A stretch of 64,000 nucleotides of DNA from Martelella sp. HB161492. GTDB lineage: Bacteria; Pseudomonadota; Alphaproteobacteria; Rhizobiales; Rhizobiaceae. Positions 42,553 to 50,588 of the stretch are shown here, one piece after another. The stretch is taken from contig NZ_JAATVV010000002.1 in assembly GCF_013184775.1 (NCBI RefSeq), positions 152,301 through 216,300 on the forward strand. Direction: 5' to 3'. Position numbers and translations under genes: made by a program. The notes under the pieces were generated by a model. It was given only the letters and a program-made list of their open reading frames with translations. It was not told the origin of the DNA and ran no database searches. How positions within the stretch are numbered: position 1 is the first letter of the stretch; the number at the start of each line of letters is the position of its first letter.

Positions 42553-43446
42553 ATGTATCGCAAATTTGCTGCCGCCCTTGCCTGTTCCGCTATGTTGGCC
42601 GTGCCGGCACATGCCGACTTCAGACTGATGCGGTGGAGCACATCCATCCAGGAAGATCCGTTTGACGGCAAAGGCCGGTTGACGGCAGCCTATTTTGACA
42701 GCCTCAAAAGCGGTGTCATGTTCATTTGCCAAAAGGGCAGCGACGAAATCAGCCTGCGGGTTGCCTTCCCTTTCGATAGCGACCAGCTGGGCACCGCATA
42801 CGACGGCGCCAAGGTTCGCATCAAAATCGACAATTTTGACGAGATCACGGCAACCGCAACTGCCGTCACTCTCCAAAACGGCAATGCTGGTATTGATGCC
42901 CCCATCTATGGATATGAAGCATGGCAAGCCCTTGAAAATCTTCGCGATGGCATCAAGTCGCTCTACCTCAAAATCGGCGATGCGGATACTGTTTCAATCC
43001 CGCTGACGGGCTCCACTGCCGCTGCAAAACAGGCCATTCCATTCTGCCTCACTGATGCCTCAAAGCAGAAGCCAGCCATCGACTGGAGCAAGGAAGCAGC
43101 CTCAAGCACCGATGGTGATGCAGCGCCTCCGATCGACGAAACCAAAAGAGCAAACGCCTTGCACAACATCGCTTCTATTCAGGCCATTGCTTCACTTTGC
43201 CCGTCGAGAAGGCCCAACGATGTGCTCATTTCCGCCGTCGCATCGATGTGGAAAATCGACCTTTCCGAAGGCAGCCAGGACCAGCAGACCATTGCCAATG
43301 ATGAACGCGATCAGATCGCCTCTGTTCAGGACTCCCTCAACAAGGCAGGTACCGATGATGTGGCACTAGCCGCATGCACATTGGCTGATCTCTTCTATGG
43401 CAAAGACGGAACCCAATTGAAGAATATGGTTGTTCCATCCCCTTAA
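42553..43446 (+). CDS. Secreted/periplasmic protein, probable lysogenic-conversion gene
   Basis: A 297-residue protein with a clear signal peptide (YRKFAAALACSAMLAVPAHA, cleavage after about 21). The next 90 residues (LMRWSTSIQEDPFDGKGRLT, SGVMFICQKGS) recall VasI/invasion-associated-type periplasmic domains, but only loosely. No lysis or structural motif. It lies 64 bp behind the repressor in the same direction, so it may be transcribed in the lysogen as a moron altering the host envelope or superinfection. Confidence 0.7.
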   Translation: MYRKFAAALACSAMLAVPAHADFRLMRWSTSIQEDPFDGKGRLTAAYFDSLKSGVMFICQKGSDEISLRVAFPFDSDQLGTAYDGAKVRIKIDNFDEITATATAVTLQNGNAGIDAPIYGYEAWQALENLRDGIKSLYLKIGDADTVSIPLTGSTAAAKQAIPFCLTDASKQKPAIDWSKEAASSTDGDAAPPIDETKRANALHNIASIQAIASLCPSRRPNDVLISAVASMWKIDLSEGSQDQQTIANDERDQIASVQDSLNKAGTDDVALAACTLADLFYGKDGTQLKNMVVPSP

Positions 43447-43587
43447 CGCCCGCCCACTGAACGCCATGAAAAGCAGACGAGCCGCGATAAACAACTGATT
43501 CGTCTTCTATATTAAGCTTTCTCAACCCATAAGATATTGGCCCAACCTCTGCGCCAATTTGTAGCTGCGCGACGGTGCTATTGTATA

Positions 43588-43632
43588 TTTCCCACTTTCC
43601 AATTGACACATGGGATAAATACAACTTATCTT
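43588..43632 (+). promoter_or_regulatory. Rightward early promoter with repressor half-sites
   Basis: Consensus -35 TTGACA (43603-43608), 18-bp spacer, -10-like TATCTT (43627-43632). Half-sites TTTCCCACTT (43588-43597) and ATGGGAT (43610-43616) flank the -35. The stretch TTGTAT-x-TTTCCCACTT also occurs at the repressor operator, supporting shared control. Confidence 0.6.
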
Positions 43633-43746
43633 CCCCTCATCAGCTCACGTTCCCCCGCGTGGCCTGATGTCCCCAACAGCCCGCCGCCGCGACCCTCACC
43701 CCCAGGCAAGAGGCGGCGGCGGGCGAACAACCGGGAAGGATGGAAG

Positions 43747-43959
43747 ATGAATGTTTTCAAGTTTGCGATCGGCCAGCGTGTGATGCTGTCCATGTCCAAG
43801 GAAAAGGGCGAGGTCATCGGTCGCGCTGAATATCTCGAGCGGGACCCGCTCTATTATGTCCGGTATGTCGCCGGCGATGGCCGCCAGGTTGAAGAATGGA
43901 TTTCCGGCAATGCCATTGTCGCCGATGATGATGGCAACAAGGCTGCGGCAGCGGCATAG
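43747..43959 (+). CDS. Small SH3-like phage protein
   Basis: A 70-residue protein with AAGGA before the ATG. IGQRVMLSMSKEKGEVIGRA, LYYVRYVAGDGRQVEEWI form a likely five-strand barrel. First gene of the rightward operon. Unknown role. Confidence 0.65.
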   Translation: MNVFKFAIGQRVMLSMSKEKGEVIGRAEYLERDPLYYVRYVAGDGRQVEEWISGNAIVADDDGNKAAAAA

Positions 43960-44031
43960 GCCCCGGCATCCGCTGCGGTGTCCGGCCCCTTTGTGGACCG
44001 GCATCCGCAACGGAACCGGGAGGCGAAAGCC

Positions 44032-44304
44032 ATGGACATTGCCAATATTTCCCCGCCGCGCCGGCGGTTCTCCGGCACCATCAGAATTGAAGCGAACAGC
44101 CGCGAAGCGCTCTGCAGCCTTCTGCTCGAGATCGCAAACGGCCTCCACCGCAAGGAAGGCTTTCCCCTTCAGGCTGTCATCGATCAGCCGGATTGTTCGG
44201 CTGGACTCGATATCTCGGATGATCCGCGCCTGAACGCATGGATCTACAGCCGCCACCTTGAGGCCTACCACGCCGCCATCGCCGCAGCGGGAGGCCTGGC
44301 ATGA
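44032..44304 (+). CDS. Small hypothetical early protein
   Basis: A 90-residue protein from the ATG at 44032 (GGAGG upstream). Predicted alpha/beta, with GTIRIEANSREALCSLLLEI. Overlaps the ASCH gene by 4 bp. No family recognised. Confidence 0.6.
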   Translation: MDIANISPPRRRFSGTIRIEANSREALCSLLLEIANGLHRKEGFPLQAVIDQPDCSAGLDISDDPRLNAWIYSRHLEAYHAAIAAAGGLA

Positions 44305-44717
44305 CCCCCCTTCCAGAACTCGCCATTTCGATCCGTCAACCATGGACGCACTGCATCATGGAGCTTGGCAAGGATATCGAAAACCGGAACTGGAAGACAA
44401 ACTTCCGTGGCCGGATCTGCATTCATGCCGCGCTCGGCATGACACGCGACGAACATGCCGACTGTCTCGCAACCGTCGCTGCAATCAACCGTCTCTTCCC
44501 CGACAGGGTGATGACCGTCCCGACACGGGCAAACCTGCAGCGCGGCGGCATCATCGGCACGGTCGAGATTGTCGATTGCGTTTCGGATTCTGATAGCCCG
44601 TGGTTTTTCGGGAAGTATGGCTTTGTCCTTCGCGATCCGCAGCCAGTTCCGTTCATCCCCGCCCGGGGCGCGCTCGGCCTGTTCAAGTGGCAGCCGCTGG
44701 AAGGCGGTGTGGCATGA
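44301..44717 (+). CDS. ASCH-domain protein
   Basis: A 138-residue protein. ELAISIRQPWTHCIMELGKD, IENRNWKTNFRGRICIHAA and GIIGTVEIVDCVSDSDSPWF, ending in RGALGLFKW, are the ASCH/PUA-like signature. Such proteins bind or process RNA or modified nucleosides. In phages they often sit beside DNA-modification genes, as here upstream of a C5 methyltransferase. Confidence 0.85.
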   Translation: MTPLPELAISIRQPWTHCIMELGKDIENRNWKTNFRGRICIHAALGMTRDEHADCLATVAAINRLFPDRVMTVPTRANLQRGGIIGTVEIVDCVSDSDSPWFFGKYGFVLRDPQPVPFIPARGALGLFKWQPLEGGVA

Positions 44718-45133
44718 GCACCACCGTCAACCGCCACCTTTCAGACCCGCATTTCAACCGCATAGACCACGCTCTTGGCCGCCCGGTTGATCCGCTGGCT
44801 GAAACATATCGAAGCCACTATGCCATTCAGGAAGTCGACCAGCGCTTTACAGAGCTGGCGTCATCGCCCCACTGGGAACGCGGCCAGACCGTCAATGGCC
44901 TGACGTTCTTTTACGTCACAGAGTCTGGCCGAAAAGCACTGGCCGAACACCTTCTGTCAATCAAGGACCGGAACAGGCTTTTCGTCGTCACATGGCGCGG
45001 CATGCCGGCCGAGTACGCGACCACGACAGGGCGAAAGGCAAAAGCAGCCGCTTGGCGCGATGCCCGCGACGCTTTTCCATCTTTGAAGTTTGGCGAATTC
45101 GTGAGGGAAGCAACGGTTGAGGTCGCGCCATGA
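44714..45133 (+). CDS. Hypothetical early phage protein
   Basis: A 139-residue protein with ATGA overlaps at both ends. Contains FFYVTESGRKALAEHLLSIK, which resembles small phage helix-turn-helix-like proteins with a winged segment. Function not assigned. Confidence 0.55.
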   Translation: MSTTVNRHLSDPHFNRIDHALGRPVDPLAETYRSHYAIQEVDQRFTELASSPHWERGQTVNGLTFFYVTESGRKALAEHLLSIKDRNRLFVVTWRGMPAEYATTTGRKAKAAAWRDARDAFPSLKFGEFVREATVEVAP

Positions 45134-45285
45134 CCCACCGTCACCCCCTCACCCTTGCCGATTGCCGCTTTCTGCGCCGCGCATCGCACGCCCTGCTTTG
45201 GCCGCTGGCGGCATTCGCGCTCTCCCTCACCATCCACCAGCTTTTCGTGATGGAAGCAGCCCTTGCGGCTGCCAGTGGGGTTTGA
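45130..45285 (+). CDS. Short membrane peptide 1
   Basis: 51 residues. ATGA overlap with the upstream gene. One helix, LLWPLAAFALSLTIHQLFVM. Confidence 0.5.
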   Translation: MTHRHPLTLADCRFLRRASHALLWPLAAFALSLTIHQLFVMEAALAAASGV

Positions 45286-45288
45286 ACC

Positions 45289-45405
45289 ATGGCCGCGATG
45301 CTGCTGCAGATCCTCGCCGCTGTCACCGTTTTCGTCGCACTCGCCGGCGGCTGCTTTGTCTATGCCGCCATTCGGCAGAAGGACCACCTTCATGAACCCC
45401 GTTGA
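45289..45405 (+). CDS. Short membrane peptide 2
   Basis: 38 residues. GGGG eight bases before the ATG. One helix, LQILAAVTVFVALAGGCFVY, with a charged C-terminus. Overlaps the next gene by 14 bp in another frame. Confidence 0.5.
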   Translation: MAAMLLQILAAVTVFVALAGGCFVYAAIRQKDHLHEPR

Positions 45406-45547
45406 AGCCCTGTTCGCTGCCGCAGCAGCTCACCCGCTCATCGCCATTCTGGCAACCGGCTTCAGCTATTGGGGCCTGCGCCTGATGCTGCGCGGCTTTC
45501 GCCAGGGCGGTGACGAACTCAATTCAAACAGGCGGCGGGAGGACTGA
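45392..45547 (+). CDS. Short membrane peptide 3
   Basis: 51 residues. AGGA upstream of the ATG. A hydrophobic first half (EALFAAAAAHPLIAILATGF) and a basic end (SNRRRED). Lies 4 bp before the methyltransferase start codon. Confidence 0.5.
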   Translation: MNPVEALFAAAAAHPLIAILATGFSYWGLRLMLRGFRQGGDELNSNRRRED

Positions 45548-45551
45548 GCCC

Positions 45552-47615
45552 ATGAAAATGATGGACTCGCTCTTTGAAGGCTTTGTTTCGCAGCGCTCCA
45601 CCCGCATGGCCGGTTTCGGCGGCAACGGCCCGCTGATCATCGACAGCTTTGCCGGTGGCGGCGGAGCTTCCACGGGCATCGAGATGGCGCTTGGCCGCTC
45701 GCCGGATATCGCCATCAACCACAATCCGGTTGCCCTTGCCATGCATGAGGCAAACCACCCGGATACGCTGCATCTGTCAGAGAACATCTATAAGGTCGAC
45801 CCACTCGACTATGTCGCCGGGCAGCATATCGGCCTGGCGTGGTTCTCACCGGATTGCAAGCACTTCTCCAAGGCCAAGGGCGGCAAGCCGGTTGAACGCA
45901 ATATCCGCGACCTCGCCCACATCATTCCGGCATGGGTCGAGCGGATCCAGAAGTCCGGCGGCCGGATCGATGTGATCGTGATGGAGAACGTCGAAGAGTT
46001 TTCGACCTGGGGCCCGCTCATCAAGACTGAAAAGGGCGACGTTCCGGACCCGGACCGCAAGGGCGAGACATTCCAGAAATGGTGCAAGACGCTGCGACGG
46101 CTCGGCGGAAAGCTGGAAACGCGCGAGCTTCGGGCCTGCGACTATGGTGCGCCGACGATCCGCAAGCGCCTGTTCGTCATCATCCGCTTTGATGGCAGGC
46201 CCATCGTCTGGCCGCAACCGACCCACGGCGCACCGGATGATGCCGATGTCTATTTCGGCCACAGGAAACCATGGCGCACCGCAGCCGAAATCATCGATTG
46301 GTCGCTGCCCTGCCCTTCGATCTTCGACACGGCCGAAGAGATCATGGATAAGCACGGCCTCCGCGCAGTCCGCCCGCTCGCAGACAACACGGAAGCCCGC
46401 ATTGCCAGAGGCATGCAGCGCTATGTGATCGAAGCGGAAACACCGTTCATGGTCAACCTCACCCATGGCGGTCGCGTGGAAAGCGCGGGCGAGCCCTTCA
46501 AGACGCTGACAGCAGCGCACCGCGGCGAAAAGGCTGCCATCGTTCCATCGGTCATGCGTTTCAATACCGGCGCGACCGGCAGCGCGATTGATGAACCATT
46601 GCCCACCATCACCGCGAACAGCTTCATCAAGCGCCCGGGCGGTGCTGCGCCGCTTGGCATCATGTCAGCATTCGTGTCCCGCCAGTTTGGCAAGTCCATC
46701 GGCCATGGGCTTGATGCTCCTGCCGCCACCGTGACGGCTGGCGTCAATAAGTCGGCACTGATCACCCCCGTCGTCACCTTTGCCCAGCATGGCGGCGCAG
46801 TGCGCCCGGCCGATGCACCGTTTCATACCATCACCGCCAGCAAGAAAGATCAGAACGCAGTCATTTCACCGCTGCTTATGAGCCTGAAGGGCGAGACACG
46901 CCGGGCAAGCACCGTATGCGCGCCGCACCCGACCATCTGCGCCGAGGGCAATCATTCCTCGCTCATCACCCCGACCCTCATTCAGACGGGCTATGGCGAA
47001 CGTCAGGGGCAAGCCCCGCGTTCGCTCGATTTCGCTGCATTCGTTGCCCAGCACAATAACGACAGCCGGCGCATTGGTGGCGTCAATCCGGGACGCAGCA
47101 TGGCACTACCGCTTTCAACAGTCACAGCCAGCGGCTCGCAGCAGGGTACCGTTGCCGCCTATTGTGCCAAATATTTCGGCACTGGCGACGGTGCCCGCTA
47201 CAGCGAACCATGCCACACGGTCACAACGAAAGACCGCTTCGGACATATTCAGGCGGCATTGGACGTTCCGCCCTTCACCGAAGCACAGGCCGAGCGTGCC
47301 CGGCAGGTTGCCGCCTTTCTGCGCAAATATGGCTTCTGGGATGAACGCGAATTCGTCACGTTGGAAATCAACGGCAACACCTATGTCATTGTCGATATAG
47401 GCATGCGCATGCTCACCCCGCGCGAGCTGTTCCGCGCCCAGGGCTTTCCCGAAGACTACCAGATTGACCGCGCTCCGGACGGAACGCTGTTCACCAAATC
47501 CGCGCAGGTTTCCGCTGTCGGCAATTCCGTCTCGCCGCCAGTGGCCGCCGCAATCATCGGCGCGAACTGCGGCCACCTGATCGCTGAACTGTTTGGTCTG
47601 GAGGCGGCTGCATGA
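45552..47615 (+). CDS. C5-cytosine DNA methyltransferase with repeat-rich target-recognition insert
   Basis: A 687-residue protein from the ATG at 45552 (GGAGGA upstream). Motif I DSFAGGGGASTGIEMAL (31-47), catalytic Cys in WFSPDCKHFS (C102), ENV (145-147), QxRxR-type APTIRKRLFVI and the C-terminal motif X. Between motifs VIII and IX is an insert of about 280 residues made of repeated units ending in P-x-x-T-(I/V/L)-T-A (KTLTAA, PTITAN, ATVTAG, HTITAS, STVTAS, HTVTTK). Phage methylation of its own DNA against restriction is likely. Overlaps the next gene by 4 bp. Confidence 0.88.
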   Translation: MKMMDSLFEGFVSQRSTRMAGFGGNGPLIIDSFAGGGGASTGIEMALGRSPDIAINHNPVALAMHEANHPDTLHLSENIYKVDPLDYVAGQHIGLAWFSPDCKHFSKAKGGKPVERNIRDLAHIIPAWVERIQKSGGRIDVIVMENVEEFSTWGPLIKTEKGDVPDPDRKGETFQKWCKTLRRLGGKLETRELRACDYGAPTIRKRLFVIIRFDGRPIVWPQPTHGAPDDADVYFGHRKPWRTAAEIIDWSLPCPSIFDTAEEIMDKHGLRAVRPLADNTEARIARGMQRYVIEAETPFMVNLTHGGRVESAGEPFKTLTAAHRGEKAAIVPSVMRFNTGATGSAIDEPLPTITANSFIKRPGGAAPLGIMSAFVSRQFGKSIGHGLDAPAATVTAGVNKSALITPVVTFAQHGGAVRPADAPFHTITASKKDQNAVISPLLMSLKGETRRASTVCAPHPTICAEGNHSSLITPTLIQTGYGERQGQAPRSLDFAAFVAQHNNDSRRIGGVNPGRSMALPLSTVTASGSQQGTVAAYCAKYFGTGDGARYSEPCHTVTTKDRFGHIQAALDVPPFTEAQAERARQVAAFLRKYGFWDEREFVTLEINGNTYVIVDIGMRMLTPRELFRAQGFPEDYQIDRAPDGTLFTKSAQVSAVGNSVSPPVAAAIIGANCGHLIAELFGLEAAA

Positions 47616-48154
47616 ACCAGCCACAAGCCACCCCGTCGCAGAGGATTGCCCAATTTCGCGCCCAGCTGAACGCGATCAGCGGTGAAACGGAAGTGTTTAC
47701 CGATGCGGATGGCATGCGGCTGCAGACGCGCATCATGGACGAGCTTGAAGATATCCTGATCGTTCCGGCATCCAGCCCGATCGATGATCAGCAATTTTAT
47801 CTCAGTGCCCCGAAGATCGTTCGTTATCTGCTGGACCTTGTCGACAAGATGGCCGACCGGATCAAGGCGCTTAAGGCCGAGATCCGCGCACTGCGCCAGC
47901 AGCAGGAAGACGCTGGCGGTAAACCGGCAAAGGACTATGCCGCCGAATGCGCGATGAAATGCGCAGAGCCGCCCTTCCAGCGCTACCTCATTGAGCGCCG
48001 TGGCATGCCCTACCCGACCGACAAGAACAAGGCGATGACCCGCGTGAAGTTCATTCTGGCGATTGCAAGCCTGAAGCTCTTGAACACGGACCCCGACGCC
48101 GCCGCCCGCTGGCGCGAACTGGTCAAAGATTTTCAAAGGTGGATGCGATCATGA
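47612..48154 (+). CDS. Hypothetical early phage protein
   Basis: A 180-residue, mostly helical protein. LLDLVDKMADRIKALKAEIRALRQQQED (about 71-98) is a coiled coil. The later YLIERRGMPYPTDKNKAMTR is conserved-looking but unassigned. ATGA overlap with the methyltransferase gene suggests a linked role. Confidence 0.65.
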   Translation: MNQPQATPSQRIAQFRAQLNAISGETEVFTDADGMRLQTRIMDELEDILIVPASSPIDDQQFYLSAPKIVRYLLDLVDKMADRIKALKAEIRALRQQQEDAGGKPAKDYAAECAMKCAEPPFQRYLIERRGMPYPTDKNKAMTRVKFILAIASLKLLNTDPDAAARWRELVKDFQRWMRS

Positions 48155-48336
48155 AACAGCGCGAAGGCCTTTCACTAACCCGCGAGAACGGAAGAGTCCG
48201 AATAAAACTTCACGGCTTTCCGATCACATTCCATGGCGGAAGTTATTCGGAAGCATTGATGCGTGCCGGTGTGTTTCTCGACAAATCAGCAGCCGAGACA
48301 GACAGGATCATGGAGAAACTCGATGTGCAGAGATGA
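48151..48336 (+). CDS. Small phage protein
   Basis: A 61-residue protein from the ATG at 48151 (an in-frame ATG at 48139 is also possible). ENGRVRIKLHGFPITFHGGS then a short helix. Overlaps both neighbours. Unknown. Confidence 0.5.
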   Translation: MKQREGLSLTRENGRVRIKLHGFPITFHGGSYSEALMRAGVFLDKSAAETDRIMEKLDVQR

Positions 48337-48676
48337 TAATCATTTCTACATCGTCGACATGCGCCCTGATTTCCTTGGCGGGCGCTATCTGACCTTCTGG
48401 AGGCCGAACAACTCAAACTATGCCTATCCGCTCTCATGGGCCGGGAAATACACCGCCGGGCAGATCGAGGATGGATTGCTCTACTATACCGTCTCAAACG
48501 GCCGGTCACTGATCCGCTTTGCGGTGCCATGCCACATTGCCGATGCGCTGGCCGAACCACCAGAGCCAGGCACGATCGATGGTGATGCCAGTCCGGTTGT
48601 CAGCAACACCCGAAGGAACCGCCGAAAGCTTCGCGAAGCGGCATTTATTCCCGTCGGATGGAGGAAACACGGATGA
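48323..48676 (+). CDS. Small phage protein upstream of xis
   Basis: A 117-residue protein. YIVDMRPDFLGGRYLTFWRP, NYAYPLSWAGKYT: beta-rich, aromatic, basic C-terminus (NRRKLREAAF). ATGA overlap with the excisionase-like gene. Unknown function. Confidence 0.55.
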   Translation: MCRDDNHFYIVDMRPDFLGGRYLTFWRPNNSNYAYPLSWAGKYTAGQIEDGLLYYTVSNGRSLIRFAVPCHIADALAEPPEPGTIDGDASPVVSNTRRNRRKLREAAFIPVGWRKHG

Positions 48677-48918
48677 CCCGCCTTTCACTTATTCCAAATG
48701 GTGTCTGGCCGGCCGTGCTTCGCGACGAACTTGCGGCCGGCTATGTCGGTGAGAAATCAGTTGACACATTTCTGTCGCGCGTCGGAACAATATGACCTCA
48801 GCCCTATATCGACGAAGGACGCGGCAAGGGAAGGTTTCGGGCGTGGCGCAAGAGCGATCTGGACAAGGTGATAGACCCGACAAGCGGGGGCGTCGGCGCA
48901 GACCCGGAGGCACATTGA
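48673..48918 (+). pseudogene. Excisionase-like (HTH) gene interrupted by an in-frame TGA
   Basis: Reading from the ATG at 48673, the first 40 codons give a HTH half (PNGVWPAVLRDELAAGYVGE, KSVDTFLSRV) and then TGA at 48793-48795. The same frame stays open for 40 more codons and reads PQPYIDEGRGKGRFRAWRKS then DLDKVI, which is exactly the wing half expected of AlpA/Xis-type excisionases, before TGA at 48916-48918. That last stop overlaps the integrase ATG (TGATG), so coupling requires translation of the second half. Either a nonsense mutation (TGG or CGA to TGA) or readthrough. The 246-bp frame has no other defect. Confidence 0.75.
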
Positions 48919-50135
48919 TGGTTCCGATGAAGATGCCGCGCTACACTTTTTTCAGAGAGCGGAAATCAGGACTTTCGTTTTTCTGGGCCTGTCCATCAGC
49001 CTTCAAGAAGCAGGGTGCACCATTTGGGTGCGTCTCGCTGGGCCACGACCTGACCCAAAGGGAACTTTCCGAATCAGCCGGGATCTGGAATGCCCGCCTT
49101 GATGCCTGGCGCGAGGAACGCAATCCGCTTGCCCGCCCCGCGCTTGATCGCTATGCCACCGTTGAATGGCTGGTCAACAGCTACCTGCGGCATGACAGCT
49201 TTCTTCAGCATGTGTCCGAATATTCGCGGCCGGACTATCGCCGCATCCTCGACCGCCTGTGTGACACCGAAATCAAGTCAGCAGCCACGGGCAAGCCGGT
49301 GCGCGTCGGAGACATGAAGCTGAATACGCTCGCCGTCTCGACTGCCGAGAAGATCTATGCGCAGTTCGTTGAGACAGGCGCCGCCCGAACATCTGAAAAG
49401 CTGGTGACCTATGCAAAGGCATGCTGGAAACGCATGTGGCCGCATCATCCGGATCTGTTTCGAAAAGACACACCCAATCCATGGGAGGGCGTAACGCTGC
49501 GCCGGCGGCAAAAGAAGGTGAAAGCGCATGTGACGCGGCAGCAGGTCTATGCCTTCACCGCCGGCGCGATCGCGCAGGATCGCCCGGAACTCGCCGCAGC
49601 GGCCGTTCTGGCATTTGAATTTCTCATGCGCCCGTCATCGATCGGCGCCGGATTTGCCGCATGGAGTGGCTACAGGAGCGAAAGCGCGCCCGATAAGCTG
49701 GTCATCGGCCATCGTAAAACGGGACAGCGGGCCGAGCATCCGCTCGAATATCTCGACGAGAATGGTCAACCGGTCCTGCTCTATCCGGATGCAGAAGCCG
49801 TGCTTGCCACCACACCGCGCCGTGGCATGGCAATTGTCTGCCAGCGCAACGGAACTCTGTTCGGCGATGGCACACGCCTTTCGCAGGATGTGCGGGCTAT
49901 TGCTGACAAGATCGGCATGCCTGGCTTCACTCTTGATGCCGCCCGCCACGGCGGCATGACCGAGCTGGAAGAGCGCGGACTGACCGAGGGTGAAGGCCGG
50001 GCGCTGTCAAAGCACAAGACGGGAACTGCCTATCGCGGCTACGCCAAAGAGACGGAAGCACGCATGCTTTCGGCCACAAAAAAGCGCATGGAAATATTCG
50101 AAAACTCGAAAAAAGCGTTAAAAAACAAAGGCTGA
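48918..50135 (+). CDS. Tyrosine recombinase integrase
   Basis: A 405-residue protein from the ATG at 48918, overlapping the excisionase-like stop. Catalytic-type residues: R238 in FLMRPSSIGAG, R343 in TLDAARHGGMTEL, the conserved KH in SKHKTGTAYRGYAK and Y375 (or Y372). The first residue of the usual H-x-x-R box is Asp (D340). It ends 70 bp before attR, the common position for tRNA-integrating phages, and is the last gene of the rightward operon. Confidence 0.92.
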   Translation: MVPMKMPRYTFFRERKSGLSFFWACPSAFKKQGAPFGCVSLGHDLTQRELSESAGIWNARLDAWREERNPLARPALDRYATVEWLVNSYLRHDSFLQHVSEYSRPDYRRILDRLCDTEIKSAATGKPVRVGDMKLNTLAVSTAEKIYAQFVETGAARTSEKLVTYAKACWKRMWPHHPDLFRKDTPNPWEGVTLRRRQKKVKAHVTRQQVYAFTAGAIAQDRPELAAAAVLAFEFLMRPSSIGAGFAAWSGYRSESAPDKLVIGHRKTGQRAEHPLEYLDENGQPVLLYPDAEAVLATTPRRGMAIVCQRNGTLFGDGTRLSQDVRAIADKIGMPGFTLDAARHGGMTELEERGLTEGEGRALSKHKTGTAYRGYAKETEARMLSATKKRMEIFENSKKALKNKG

Positions 50136-50171
50136 AAAATCGCAAAATCACCGCAAAAATGCGATGTTTTT
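50136..50171 (+). terminator. Terminator after the integrase
   Basis: ATCGCA (50139-50144) and TGCGAT (50160-50165) flanked by A-rich and T-rich runs, ending in GTTTTT. Weakly bidirectional. Confidence 0.55.
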
Positions 50172-50206
50172 CGAACATTCATTGATTTTATTGGATTATG
50201 TGTGGC

Positions 50207-50243
50207 TTTGCAGTCCTCTGCGTAACCACTCCGCCACGAGGCC
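50207..50243 (-). pseudogene. Orphan 5' half of tRNA-Cys(GCA)
   Basis: Same 5' tRNA half as at 1-38, but the bases following the anticodon loop (minus strand GCCACAC) cannot close the anticodon stem GAGGA, so this copy is not functional. It still has the presumed host tRNA promoter, which may now read leftward into the phage. Confidence 0.75.
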
Positions 50244-50307
50244 CCTACTTCGGCAAAACCGAAGCGTTGGCGCGGATTTAGACAGATTCTTATCCGAGCG
50301 CAAGGGG
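50207..50307. repeat. attR: second copy of the 101-bp repeat
   Basis: Identical to 2-102. To its left the sequence is phage, with the base after the anticodon loop differing from that in attL. To its right is chromosomal sequence leading to the antiporter gene. Confidence 0.92.
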
Positions 50308-50588
50308 GTTATGGAATGGTAAGGCGTTTTTCTTCGCCAGGCCGTTCCTGCGGCGATCCTGTCCTGTGGATCGTCCCTGCCGCAAAGCCGCCAGACGATC
50401 ATGAGAATGCCTTAAGGCGCATCGGCTTCCGCCGATCTCACAACAGGCAGGACCATCACAACAGCGTGATCGCGCAGCTATCCTTAATCAATTTCCGATA
50501 GGAGCTTCCGCGACCGGTTGGGCTTTTGTAAACTGCTTCCGGACTGATCAATGAAACCCGCAAAAATCACATGTGGCAATCCCGATAA

